Assembly (NCBI GenBank): GCA_964559835.1
Contig: CAZLJE010000019.1
Coordinates: 1-64,000 of the forward strand
Length of the DNA stretch: 64,000 bases
Direction: 5' to 3'
Origin: DAISJI01 sp964559835
GTDB lineage: Bacteria > Acidobacteriota > Terriglobia > Terriglobales > Acidobacteriaceae
Shown here: one piece after another, positions 1 to 8,261 of the stretch
Layout of the letters: each line of letters opens with the position of its first letter
Position numbering within the stretch: the stretch's first letter is position 1
Position numbers and translations under genes: made by a program
The notes under the pieces: generated by a model
What the model saw: only the letters and a program-made list of their open reading frames with translations
The model's database searches: none
What the model was told of the DNA's origin: nothing

Positions 1-335
1 AGTGTCAGGGATGTCCCCGGTCTGATCTGTCAGGGATGTGCCCGGTCTGTACCCCTGACGCTGTCCCAGGGCTCACGCCCTGGGCTCTAAACTCGTGCCG
101 TCCTCCGGGCTGATTCTCTGTTTGTTTTGATCCGCGTTCATCCGCGTAATCCGTGGTTGCTTTTGTCACGTCAGATTGCGAGTGACCGGCGAGACGCCGA
201 TGCTACGGAGAAGCGCACGCAAAAGATTCGGGCCGCAACCGGAGTCGCGGCCCTTTTCCGACTTTGCCCCTCAGCGGCTAAAGCCGCGTAGGTGACAGCC
301 TCGGTGCGGTACGGCTGAAGCCGTGCCCTACCCAG
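1..335. repeat. intergenic cluster of short palindromic and direct repeats
   Basis: No gene is visible here. The stretch is a pile-up of different short repeats. A 20-base unit reading roughly GTCAGGGATGTGCCCGGTCTG occurs twice (about 4-23 and 32-51) and again inverted near 7618-7641. A perfect 8-bp hairpin (CCCAGGGC / GCCCTGGG) lies near 66-85. A GATCCGCGTTCATCCGCG-like unit lies near 130-147. A GACCGGCGAGACGCC unit near 183-197 has a close relative at 12020. Two ACGGCTGAAGCCGT-like palindromes lie near 269-323. Such repeats are common between genes in acidobacterial genomes; their function is unknown. Confidence 0.7.
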
Positions 336-338
336 CGC

Positions 339-3059
339 CTACTCCGTCAGTTCCATGGTCATGGTTGCGCCGCCCATGGACGCCAGCACTGCGCTGAGTT
401 TGACCGGCTTGCGAGAGTCCTTTGCGACCCAGAGCGTTTGCTTGTCGGTATCGGACGAGACTTCGACCTTGTAGGCGTCGAAGGTCCCCGCAGGCACGGT
501 GACGCTTTCCACGCCGACGACCTTGAGTTCCATCATCTTCTCTTTCTGACGGTTCACATCAAGGTTGCGGAAAGACGTCGTATAGCCCTCGGCGAGCGGC
601 AGGCACGCCATGGATTGCAGCGCGCCGGCAGCATCGGCGAAGAGCGGTCCGCCGAGATCGACCGACACCGGACGTTCCTGCCCATTCATGCTCATCTTGC
701 CGCTAGCTTTGTTGTTGGCGAAGTCCAGCGTGATGTTCACAGCGCCCTGCCGGATGTTCCGGTTGCGAACGACCAAGGTTCCCTTCTCCAGCGTGGCGCT
801 GTCGACGACCTGGCCCTGCGGCATGTCGGTGGTGTCCACGGCCGACCACGCGCCGTTCTCTTCTTTGATAACAGTCGAGATGGTCAACGGGACCTTCTGC
901 GGTCCTGCAACGATCTGCCCCTTGTACTTGTAGGTGCCGGCAGTCAGGTCAGCGGCCGTCTTCGGAGCGCCGACGGATTTGGAGTCGACTTTCTTCGCGA
1001 GCACCACGGTCTTGGGATCGACCGTGATCTCGGCGAGGCGCTTCATGGCCTCTTCGGAGCCGCCTTCCTGATACCGTCCGCCGAGATGCTTGGCGAGGAA
1101 CTTCTCGGCCTCGATGTACATCGCGAGGTTGTTCTGCGGGCGCTGGAAGCCGTGGCCCTCGTCGGGAGCGACGATATAGGCGACGGGGAATCCGCGGTCG
1201 CGCAGCGCGATGACGATCTGGTCGGCCTCGCGCTTGTTGACCCTGGGATCGTTGGCGCCCTGCACGACCAGCAACGGCGTCTTGATCTTATCGGCGTAGA
1301 ACAGCGGCGAACGCTCCTTCAGCAGCGCCTTCCCTGCTTCGGTCGTCGGATCGCCCATGCGCTTGTAGAACATCTTGCGCCCGGCTTCCCAGTATGGAGG
1401 AATTGATTCGATCAGCGTCATGAGGTTCGACGGACCGACGTAGTCGACTCCCGCGGCGTACAGGTCAGGAGTGAATGTGACGCCAGCGAGCGTTGCGTAT
1501 CCGCCGTAGGACGCGCCCATGATGCCGACGTGCTTGGGATCGGCGATGCCTTGAGCGACGAGGTACTTCACGCCCCAGGTGATGTCGTCCTGCATCTTGC
1601 GGCCCCACTCGAGGTTGCCGGCGTCGAGGAACTTCTTGCCGTATCCGGTGGAACCACGGAAATCGGGCTGCAGGACAGCGTAGCCGCGGTTCGACCAATA
1701 TTGCGACCAAGTGTTATATCCCCAGCCGTCGCGTGCCCACGGACCGCCGTGCGGAGTGACGAGCAGCGGCAGGTTCTTGCCGGTCGTTCCCTTCGGGATC
1801 GTGAGATACGCGGGAATCATGAGGCCATCGGAAGATGGATAGTGGACCACCTTCATCTTGGAGAGCGCGGCGCGCGGAAGCTTCTCGCGGACCGTGTATT
1901 GCTTGGCGATGGTGTGCGCTTTGCGGTCGTAAAGATAGGTGACGCCCGGCTCGGTGTCGCTGTAGGCCGTGAACAGCAGCGTGTTCTCGTCGAGCGTGCG
2001 CGAACCCAGCGCCAGTTCCATGCCCGAGAACTTCTTGGCGATGAAGTTGTGGTCGGCTTCAAAGGTCTTGTCCTTGAAGTAGCGGCGCATCCACTGGTCG
2101 TCCTGGTAAACGGTGGCGATCAGCTCGTCGGTGGCCTCGGAGAAGACCGCGCCGCCGAAATCTACCTTCTTCAGCGGATCGCTCTCGACGATCTTGACGT
2201 CGCCGGTCGCGGGATCCATCAAGGCGAGGGCGCTCAGATCCATGTCGCCCTTGTTGGTATCCATGTAGACCAGCTTGTTGCCCTTCTGGAAACGGAGCGG
2301 CTGGCAGGTCTCGAAGACGTTGCAGGAATAGATCTTGGTGAACTTGTCGGCGTCGACGCGCAGGATCTCGGTGTCGCCGTTGTCGGCCGAGCGCGTGGCC
2401 AGTCGGAGGTTGCCGTCGAGGTCGAAGACCCATCCGGTCAGGCGATCGGTGTTCTTGCGCACCAGCGTCTTCTCGCCGGTGGAGATGGTCAGCTTATAAA
2501 GGTCGTGCCATGCCTTATCGCGGTCGTTAAGGCCGATGTAGGCGATATCAGGCTGCTTCTTCGGCAGGTCGAAGATGGCAACGCGAACGCCCTTGAGCCC
2601 GGTGAGATCGCGGGCCGCAGGAGCTTCGGCGCCTTCGGCCGGCTTCGCTGCCGGATCCACGGCAAAGATGTTGTAGTTCTCGTCGCCGTCGTTGTCCTTG
2701 ACGAAAAGGACGTACTTGCTGTCGAAGGTCCAGAAGTAGCCCGCGACGGGGCGCTTGGTCTCGGTGGTCAGGAGGCGAGCGGCGCTGAAGGGCTCGTCAA
2801 CGCCTTTGACCCACACATTGCGCGTGTCCTTCCAAGGTTTGAGGAAGGTGATGTATTTGCCGTTGGGCGAGAGTTGCGCGCCGGCGATCTCCGGGTTGCC
2901 GAAGAACAGCTCGCGGTCGACGATCTGGGGCATCGACGCGGACGCGGATTTCGCCGTGGCGGGCCTGGTGGATTGCTTGGCGGGAGCTTTTGCCTGCTGT
3001 GCGCCGGCCAGAGAAACAGTGAGGAAGAGACACAGGAATGCGTATGTCAGTTTTCGCAT
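339..3059 (-). CDS. secreted S9 family prolyl oligopeptidase-like peptidase with C-terminal DUF3108-like domain
   Basis: This 906-residue exported serine peptidase probably cleaves short peptides in the periplasm or outside the cell. It begins with a signal peptide (about residues 1-20, ending near SLAGAQQ). A beta-propeller region spans roughly 60-400 and an alpha/beta-hydrolase catalytic domain roughly 420-670. The catalytic triad is readable as Ser517 in GASYGGY, Asp604 in GANDPRVN and His636 in DEGHGF. Residues from about 690 to the end form an extra domain, with VPAGTFDAYKVE and WVAKDSRKPVKL, that resembles DUF3108-type beta-rich domains. That makes the protein some 200 residues longer than usual acylaminoacyl peptidases. 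The gene stands alone, divergent from the YaiO operon. Family assignment is firm; the tail's role is unknown. Confidence 0.93.
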   Translation of the reverse strand: MRKLTYAFLCLFLTVSLAGAQQAKAPAKQSTRPATAKSASASMPQIVDRELFFGNPEIAGAQLSPNGKYITFLKPWKDTRNVWVKGVDEPFSAARLLTTETKRPVAGYFWTFDSKYVLFVKDNDGDENYNIFAVDPAAKPAEGAEAPAARDLTGLKGVRVAIFDLPKKQPDIAYIGLNDRDKAWHDLYKLTISTGEKTLVRKNTDRLTGWVFDLDGNLRLATRSADNGDTEILRVDADKFTKIYSCNVFETCQPLRFQKGNKLVYMDTNKGDMDLSALALMDPATGDVKIVESDPLKKVDFGGAVFSEATDELIATVYQDDQWMRRYFKDKTFEADHNFIAKKFSGMELALGSRTLDENTLLFTAYSDTEPGVTYLYDRKAHTIAKQYTVREKLPRAALSKMKVVHYPSSDGLMIPAYLTIPKGTTGKNLPLLVTPHGGPWARDGWGYNTWSQYWSNRGYAVLQPDFRGSTGYGKKFLDAGNLEWGRKMQDDITWGVKYLVAQGIADPKHVGIMGASYGGYATLAGVTFTPDLYAAGVDYVGPSNLMTLIESIPPYWEAGRKMFYKRMGDPTTEAGKALLKERSPLFYADKIKTPLLVVQGANDPRVNKREADQIVIALRDRGFPVAYIVAPDEGHGFQRPQNNLAMYIEAEKFLAKHLGGRYQEGGSEEAMKRLAEITVDPKTVVLAKKVDSKSVGAPKTAADLTAGTYKYKGQIVAGPQKVPLTISTVIKEENGAWSAVDTTDMPQGQVVDSATLEKGTLVVRNRNIRQGAVNITLDFANNKASGKMSMNGQERPVSVDLGGPLFADAAGALQSMACLPLAEGYTTSFRNLDVNRQKEKMMELKVVGVESVTVPAGTFDAYKVEVSSDTDKQTLWVAKDSRKPVKLSAVLASMGGATMTMELTE

Positions 3060-3295
3060 GAAACGACCCTCTTTTCGCGATGACTCCGATTGCTGGTGCA
3101 GATTGTACTGCTAATGGTACGGGAAGGATGGACAGTTAGTTTCGTTGTGCGCGGCGTCTCCCGCCGGCCAGAGTTCCCGAAATGGGCCGTGACGGTCGGT
3201 ACCGTTTTGGGACGAGTTCCGAAAACGGCACACGATGTTGCGGAAGTGACCTTCGTCATCACTGGTTCCGAGCACGGTAGCGTGAAGATGAAGGC
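3060..3295. promoter_or_regulatory. divergent promoter region between the S9 peptidase and the YaiO operon
   Basis: This 236-base gap separates two divergently transcribed units and must hold both promoters. An imperfect hairpin (CCGTTTT at 3202-3208, AAAACGG at 3222-3228) is visible. A 69-codon reading frame crosses the gap but shows no conserved features, and I do not call it a gene. Confidence 0.4.
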
Positions 3296-4090
3296 GTGAT
3301 CGGGAAAGTCAGACGCGCGGTTTGTTTCCTTCTCGTGGCCGTTGGTTCCGCCTTGGCGCAGGAGCCGCAATGGCGACACGAATTGCGCGTCGGCGTCGAC
3401 ACCGACCAGTTCAACTACACCGACACCGCAGCGGCGCAGACGCTGGCACTTACGTCGAGGTGGAACGCGCGCTGGACGACCGTTCTAACCTCCACGACTT
3501 ACCAGCGTTTTGGTGCGAGCGCTGAGAGAGTCACCGCTCGTGTGAGCCGGAAGTTCGGCAGCAGTTCATGGATCTCGGTGCTTGGCGGAGCGGGGCACGA
3601 TGAAGCGGTCATCCCCAAGCGCGAGGCAGCGTTCGAACTCGGGCACGCGATGCGTCTGCCGGGAAAGCATTTCGTCCGCGGGATGGAAGTCGCTTACGGG
3701 CAGCAGTGGCTGTGGTTCTCAGGCTCGAAGGCCCTCGTCGTGTCCGGGAGCTCGTTTTTCTATCTGCCGCGCGACTGGACGTTCACCGTGGCGGCCGCGG
3801 GAGCGCGCAGCACGTTCCGTTTGCCGAATGTGGAATGGAGGCCGTCGGGGAGCGTGAGGCTCGCGTTTCCGCTGCATTCGAGGTTGCGCGGGAATGTTGC
3901 GTTCGCCGTCGGAACCGAGAACTTCGCGAAAGCAGATGAGCTCGGACACTTCTCCGCCCGCACATTCGGAGGAGGACTGCGGTACCAGTTCGCTCGGCGG
4001 CAGGACATCGGCTTCAGCGTCGCTTACCAGGACCGTTCGCAGAGCCGCAGCCAGACAAGCATAGGGATCAATTATGGGATCCGTTTTTAG
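3296..4090 (+). CDS. YaiO-like outer-membrane beta-barrel protein
   Basis: The product is a 264-residue exported protein starting at GTG, with a signal peptide ending at about ALAQ (residues 19-22). The rest is rich in alternating, amphipathic beta-strand segments and closes with a terminal Phe (IGINYGIRF), as expected of an outer-membrane barrel. The pattern matches the YaiO family, whose members sit near exopolysaccharide synthases. It is the first gene of an operon with a HEAT-repeat protein and a processive glycosyltransferase. Its stop overlaps the next start by 17 bases, so a role as export pore or surface partner for the polymer made by that glycosyltransferase is likely but inferred. 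Confidence 0.75.
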   Translation: MIGKVRRAVCFLLVAVGSALAQEPQWRHELRVGVDTDQFNYTDTAAAQTLALTSRWNARWTTVLTSTTYQRFGASAERVTARVSRKFGSSSWISVLGGAGHDEAVIPKREAAFELGHAMRLPGKHFVRGMEVAYGQQWLWFSGSKALVVSGSSFFYLPRDWTFTVAAAGARSTFRLPNVEWRPSGSVRLAFPLHSRLRGNVAFAVGTENFAKADELGHFSARTFGGGLRYQFARRQDIGFSVAYQDRSQSRSQTSIGINYGIRF

Positions 4091-5294
4091 GGCGCTTTCC
4101 CATTTCGCGCCGGCGAGGATCGTCTTCGGGGCGATTGTAGCGTCGCTGGCCGGGATCGCGATGTTGCTGTGCTTTGTCGTCGTGCGCAGATGGTTGCGAG
4201 GCCGCTACTTTGCGAGGCGCGATGCCCTTGCCGCCTACATTCGCTCTCATTGGCAGTCGTTCCTACGGGAGCAATCGATTCCGCCGCAATTTGCGGTTGC
4301 CGGCCAGGCACGCGACGTGCTCGAGGCCATCCTGCTCGACCGCATCGTGGTAGCTAAGGAGGATGACCTGGCTCCTCTCGTGGATTGCCTCCGGCGCTGT
4401 GGCGCGCTTGATATGCGAATAGCCGAAGCGAGAAGCGAGGAGAGTTGGAAGCGGAGAGCTGCCCTGGTGATACTGGGACGCACGCGCGCGCCGGAGTCGG
4501 TGCCGGCATTGGCGGAAGCGCTCGACAGTGCGGATGTGGAGACGAAGATCGCCGCGGTCCGCGGACTGGGCAAGATCGCCGACGCGAGCGGCGCCGTTCC
4601 GATACTGGAGCGGTACGCCGCGCGGAAACTGGATGTCCCCTGGGGAGTGCTGAAGAACGCGCTGTTGAGTTGCTGCGAGAACGACCCCGAATTGCTGAGC
4701 CGCTACCTGCGCGTCGCGGAGGGAAGCCGGCGCGAGTTGCTGGCGCGCGTGCTGGCGGAGGTGGCGGACAGCGCGCAGGTGGATGAATTGGTAGTCATGG
4801 CCAGCGACGAGTCGACGGAGATCCGCGCCGCGGCGGCACGCGGTTTGGGGCGCGCGGACGCGAACATTGCCCTGCCCCCGCTGGCGCAACTCGCTTCCGA
4901 CACAGAGTGGGTTGTGCGATTGCGCGCGGTGGTCGCACTCGGATCATTCCTCGAGCACGGAGCAGTTCCGTTGCTGGTGCGAGTCCTCACGGACCGCAAC
5001 CGGCTGGTGCGGCAGCGCGCGGCTTGGGCGCTCATCCGCTCGCCACGCCAGTTGCGGGAGGTACTGAAGCAAGTGATCGCAGCCGGGGATGAGTACGGGA
5101 TCCAGGCCGTGGTGGCGGAACTGGACCGCTGCGGCATGTATGCGCCGGTAGTGGAACAGTTGAGGCGTGGCGGGTTCGAAATGGAACGGCTAGTCGAGCC
5201 GCTCGAGCGGGCACGCGCGCGCCTGGCGCCGGAGGGACAGGGAAAGGTAGAGCGAGCTTCAACAAAGAAATCCATAGAGGTCTTCGTGGCATGA
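4074..5294 (+). CDS. membrane-anchored HEAT-repeat protein
   Basis: This 406-residue protein has one N-terminal membrane helix (about residues 16-42, rich in Ala, Val, Leu and Ile) followed by a soluble domain. From about residue 120 the soluble part consists of repeated 30-residue helical pairs with the HEAT pattern (for example VPALAEALDSADVETKIAAV and IRAAAARGLGRAD). HEAT solenoids are protein-interaction scaffolds and no catalytic motif is seen. The start overlaps the end of the YaiO gene, with AGGG about 8 bases upstream of ATG. The stop overlaps the glycosyltransferase start (ATGA), so all three proteins are probably made in fixed ratio. I infer a scaffold or regulatory subunit of the polysaccharide synthase. 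Confidence 0.85.
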   Translation: MGSVFRALSHFAPARIVFGAIVASLAGIAMLLCFVVVRRWLRGRYFARRDALAAYIRSHWQSFLREQSIPPQFAVAGQARDVLEAILLDRIVVAKEDDLAPLVDCLRRCGALDMRIAEARSEESWKRRAALVILGRTRAPESVPALAEALDSADVETKIAAVRGLGKIADASGAVPILERYAARKLDVPWGVLKNALLSCCENDPELLSRYLRVAEGSRRELLARVLAEVADSAQVDELVVMASDESTEIRAAAARGLGRADANIALPPLAQLASDTEWVVRLRAVVALGSFLEHGAVPLLVRVLTDRNRLVRQRAAWALIRSPRQLREVLKQVIAAGDEYGIQAVVAELDRCGMYAPVVEQLRRGGFEMERLVEPLERARARLAPEGQGKVERASTKKSIEVFVA

Positions 5295-6700
5295 TCACGA
5301 TCCTCAATGTGTCCAACGACACCCTGTTCGTGTATTACCTTCTGTCGAACCTGTTCTACCTGGCGCTACTGGTAACGGCGTTTGTTGCGTCCGCGAAGCA
5401 TCGGGAGCGGCTTTCGTCGTTGCGACTGGAGACGCTGGACGACTCGCCGTTCACTCCGCCCATCAGCATCCTGGTTCCGGCGCACAACGAGGCGGCGACG
5501 ATCACGGAGAATGTGCGCGCGCTGCTGGCCATGGATTATCCAGCCCTGCAGATCATTGTCATCAACGACGGATCGAGCGACGGTACGCTGCGCGTGCTGA
5601 GCGAGTCGTTTGGGCTGCGCGAGACCGGCATCCTATACGTGCCGCAGGTGAAATCGGCACGCGTGCGTGCGCTCTATACGAGTGCGGCCGACGAGCGCCT
5701 GCTCGTGGTGGACAAGGAGGCGGGCGGCACCAAAGCCGACGCGGCGAATGCGGGACTGAACGCCGCGACCAGCCCGTATGTGGCGGTGATCGATGCCGAC
5801 TCCGTGCTGGAGAAAGATGCGCTACTGCGCATCGGAGCGGAGATATTCTCGTCACCGACGGAGGTTGTGGCGACCGGAGGCATCGTTCGCGTGCTGAACG
5901 GGTCGGAGGTCGAGGGCGGACAGATCCGGGACATTCGCCTGCCGAAACGCGGCATCGAGGTGCTGCAAGTCATCGAGTACCTGCGGGCATTCCTCATCGG
6001 CCGCGAAGCGTGGGGCGTACTCAACATGCTGCCGATCATCTCTGGGGCATTCGGAGTGTTCAACCGCGAGCGGCTGATGCGGATCGGCGGATTCCGGGCC
6101 GATGCGATCGGCGAAGACATCGACCTGGTCGTACGCATGCACCGATCTCTGTTGCAGGACCACAAGCAGTACCGGTTGCCGTTTGTGCCTGAACCGACCT
6201 GCTGGACGCAAGTGCCGCAGACGTTGGGAGCTTTGGGGAAACAGCGTTCGCGCTGGCAGAAGGGCTTGCTGGACGTGCTCTGGAGAAGCCGGGACATGCT
6301 GTTCCGGCGGCGGTATGGACGCTTCGGGTGCGTCATGCTGCCCTACCTTTGGGTGTTCGAGTTGGCGGCGCCGGTGGTCGAGATTACTGGGCTGTGCACT
6401 ATCGCGCTGGCGGCCGTGCTCGGCGTGCTGAGCAAGACATTCCTCATCCAGTTCGCCATCTACGGTTACGCCTTTGCGACGCTGATCTCCATCGGCGGCG
6501 TGGTGCAGGAGGAGATCACGTTCCGCCGCTATTCCCGCTGGACCGACGTCGGGCGGCTGTTGCTCTATTGCCTGGCGGAACACTTCCCTTACCGGCAGAT
6601 CAACATGTGGTGGCGACTGACGGGCATGTGGCAGTACCTGCGCGGCAACGTGGCCTGGGAGAAATCAGAGCGGAGCGCATTCGCGGTGTCCGCCCGATGA
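5291..6700 (+). CDS. processive family 2 glycosyltransferase (PgaC/YaiP-like)
   Basis: This 469-residue membrane glycosyltransferase polymerises a sugar nucleotide into an extracellular polysaccharide. A membrane helix occupies about residues 14-35. The GT2 fold follows, with SILVPAHNE near 59, VINDGSSDG near 90, the DAD metal motif near 168, the GEDIDL acceptor motif near 285 and a QRSRW motif near 323. The Q-x-x-R-W signature marks processive synthases such as PgaC, hyaluronan and cellulose synthases. Several C-terminal membrane helices follow (about 355-430). It is coupled by ATGA overlap to the HEAT-repeat protein and lies two genes after a YaiO-like barrel. The sugar and polymer cannot be told from sequence. 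Confidence 0.9.
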   Translation: MITILNVSNDTLFVYYLLSNLFYLALLVTAFVASAKHRERLSSLRLETLDDSPFTPPISILVPAHNEAATITENVRALLAMDYPALQIIVINDGSSDGTLRVLSESFGLRETGILYVPQVKSARVRALYTSAADERLLVVDKEAGGTKADAANAGLNAATSPYVAVIDADSVLEKDALLRIGAEIFSSPTEVVATGGIVRVLNGSEVEGGQIRDIRLPKRGIEVLQVIEYLRAFLIGREAWGVLNMLPIISGAFGVFNRERLMRIGGFRADAIGEDIDLVVRMHRSLLQDHKQYRLPFVPEPTCWTQVPQTLGALGKQRSRWQKGLLDVLWRSRDMLFRRRYGRFGCVMLPYLWVFELAAPVVEITGLCTIALAAVLGVLSKTFLIQFAIYGYAFATLISIGGVVQEEITFRRYSRWTDVGRLLLYCLAEHFPYRQINMWWRLTGMWQYLRGNVAWEKSERSAFAVSAR

Positions 6701-6769
6701 CCGCGGCATGGTACGGCGCCAGCAACGAAATCCGAGTGCCGAGCTAGGATCCGCCTGTACACTATTCTC

Positions 6770-7378
6770 GTGAAGGTGCGGTCACAGTTCGTGAAGTCGG
6801 CAGCCGATCAGGCGCAGTTCCCCGCGCCGGGACCGCCGGAGATCGCTTTTCTCGGACGCTCGAATGTAGGGAAATCGAGCCTGATCAATTCCCTTCTGGG
6901 CGAGAAAATGGCAAAGACCAGTTCGACGCCCGGCCGGACGCGCACCATTAATTTCTTCGAAGTACGCCGACCTGGCAAACCGAAGGCGGAGCTGCTGTTC
7001 GCGGACCTGCCCGGATACGGCTACGCCAAGCTCCCGCGGGACATGACGGCGGAATGGCCGAAGTTCATCGAGCCGTATTTGCAGGAGCGTCCGACGCTCG
7101 CCTTATGCATCGTGCTGGTGGACAGCAGTGTGCCGCCCCAGGAGAGTGACCGGAAGCTGGTGGAATGGTTGCAAAGCGTGCAGCGGCCGTACGTCATCAC
7201 GGCGACGAAGGCCGACAGGTTATCGGGTAACAAGCTGACGAATTCGCTGCAAACGCTCCGAACGCAGTTCCAGTCCGAGAGGATCCTGCCGTTTTCGACG
7301 CGCACCGGGGCAGGACGAGACGAATTGTGGCGGGAAATACTGGCTTGCACGCAGGAGCCGGCGCCAGGTCCCGAGTAG
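6770..7378 (+). CDS. engB: ribosome biogenesis GTP-binding protein EngB (YihA/YsxC)
   Basis: EngB is a small GTPase needed for large ribosomal subunit assembly. The 202-residue product has the full set of G motifs: GRSNVGKS (P-loop), TPGRT (switch I), DLPGYGYA (G3, family-typical), TKAD (G4) and an STRTG G5. The start is GTG. A TACACT hexamer at 6758-6763 resembles a -10 box and ends only six bases before the start, which suggests a leaderless or nearly leaderless message. Length and motifs are typical of the family. Confidence 0.95.
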   Translation: MKVRSQFVKSAADQAQFPAPGPPEIAFLGRSNVGKSSLINSLLGEKMAKTSSTPGRTRTINFFEVRRPGKPKAELLFADLPGYGYAKLPRDMTAEWPKFIEPYLQERPTLALCIVLVDSSVPPQESDRKLVEWLQSVQRPYVITATKADRLSGNKLTNSLQTLRTQFQSERILPFSTRTGAGRDELWREILACTQEPAPGPE

Positions 7379-7833
7379 CTGGTCATTTCCTCATCACTGC
7401 TGAATTCTCCTACGGCCGTTTTCTGCAATCCCACACATCGCGCCCACGTGTCGCACTTTTAAGCGGTGAGGAATTGAACAGTCGTTGTGAAATCTGCTGG
7501 AGCAGCGGCCGAGGGCGGCCGCTGCCGTCATAATCTGCCCGAAATCAGATGCAGCCCCGGCGACGGCGCCGGGGCCCACAGGCGCTCGGGGCCACAGGCG
7601 CGGGGGTTCACAGATAGTACAGACCGGGGCACATCCCTGACATATCAGCGCCGGGGCCCACAGCTCCTGGTTGGTGCGTTGGTGATGCAAATCTCACCGA
7701 CTGAAGTGAGCGGCGTCACAGCGGGGATTCCGTCATAGTTGAGAATTTCACCTGTAATACGCCGTGAACAGTCGGCTTCCCCGCCAGAGTTTGGCGTGCC
7801 ACTGTCCGGACATTCATCAGGAGACAAGAACTC
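7379..7833. repeat. gene-free stretch with palindromic and direct repeats
   Basis: No credible gene is present. A hairpin with a perfect 8-bp stem (CAGCGGCC at 7503-7510, GGCCGCTG at 7517-7524) is followed by a GC-rich palindrome near 7556-7575. A 16-base direct repeat, GCGCCGGGGCCCACAG, occurs at 7566-7581 and 7648-7663. Between the copies lies an inverted copy (about 7618-7641) of the repeat found twice at the start of the window. The last 100 bases should hold the promoter of the cytochrome gene, whose AGGAGA ribosome site lies just before 7834. Confidence 0.7.
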
Positions 7834-8139
7834 ATGAAGACTTCAAGACTCACGATCCTGGTTCTGGCAATTGCGGTGGCGCTGTTCATCATCGTGCCCA
7901 GTCTGTCCTGGGCGCAGGGCGCCGACCTCTACAAAGCAAAGTGCTCCGCCTGCCATGGTGCTGATGGCGCGGGCAAAATCGGTCCGGCCCTGAAGGGGAC
8001 GAAGCTGACGGACGAGCAGATCGCCACGTTCCTCACCAAGGGCGACGAAGCGAAGAAGGCCCCCCACAAGAAGGGCATCAACGGGTTGACCGAGGACCAG
8101 GCGAAGCAGGTAGCGAAGGCAGTGAAGGACCTGAAGTAA
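7834..8139 (+). CDS. small periplasmic monoheme c-type cytochrome
   Basis: This 101-residue protein is an electron carrier with one covalently bound heme. A signal peptide or anchor covers about residues 1-27 (ending SWAQG) and the heme motif CSACH is at 37-41. GPALKG and a C-terminal amphipathic helix match class I cytochromes. No methionine exists after the initiator, so the usual Met sixth ligand is missing; His78 in KKAPHKKG sits where it would be expected. It precedes the HybA-like and HybB-like genes by about 120 bases, suggesting it gives or takes electrons for that module. AGGAGA lies about 9 bases upstream of the ATG. Confidence 0.9.
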   Translation: MKTSRLTILVLAIAVALFIIVPSLSWAQGADLYKAKCSACHGADGAGKIGPALKGTKLTDEQIATFLTKGDEAKKAPHKKGINGLTEDQAKQVAKAVKDLK

Positions 8140-8168
8140 GTTCGCAGCACACCGCGAGCTGCAACGAA

Positions 8169-8245
8169 AGTGCTCAGTGTTCAGTGCTCAGTGTTCAGAA
8201 CTTCCGCTCCGCGGGCTGAGCACTGACCACTGATGACTGAGCACT
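8169..8245. repeat. inverted repeat built of AGTGCTCAGTGTTC units
   Basis: Two 30-base arms (8169-8198 and 8216-8245) are near-perfect inverted copies, each itself a tandem of AGTGCTC / AGTGTTC units. They enclose a short GC-rich loop, so the whole can fold as a long hairpin between the cytochrome and hybA-like genes. The design resembles the repeat at 14017-14094 but the unit sequence differs. It may act as a terminator or processing site, although no T-run follows. Confidence 0.75.
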
Positions 8246-8261
8246 TACTTTTGGAGACATC

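Noticed and set aside
1530..3083. 517-codon plus-strand frame opposite the S9 peptidase
   Set aside because: The minus-strand frame encodes a clear peptidase with catalytic triad and signal peptide; the antisense frame has no motifs and arises from GC-rich third positions.
3090..3299. 69-codon frame before the YaiO gene
   Set aside because: No ribosome site, no conserved features, and it spans a divergent promoter gap.
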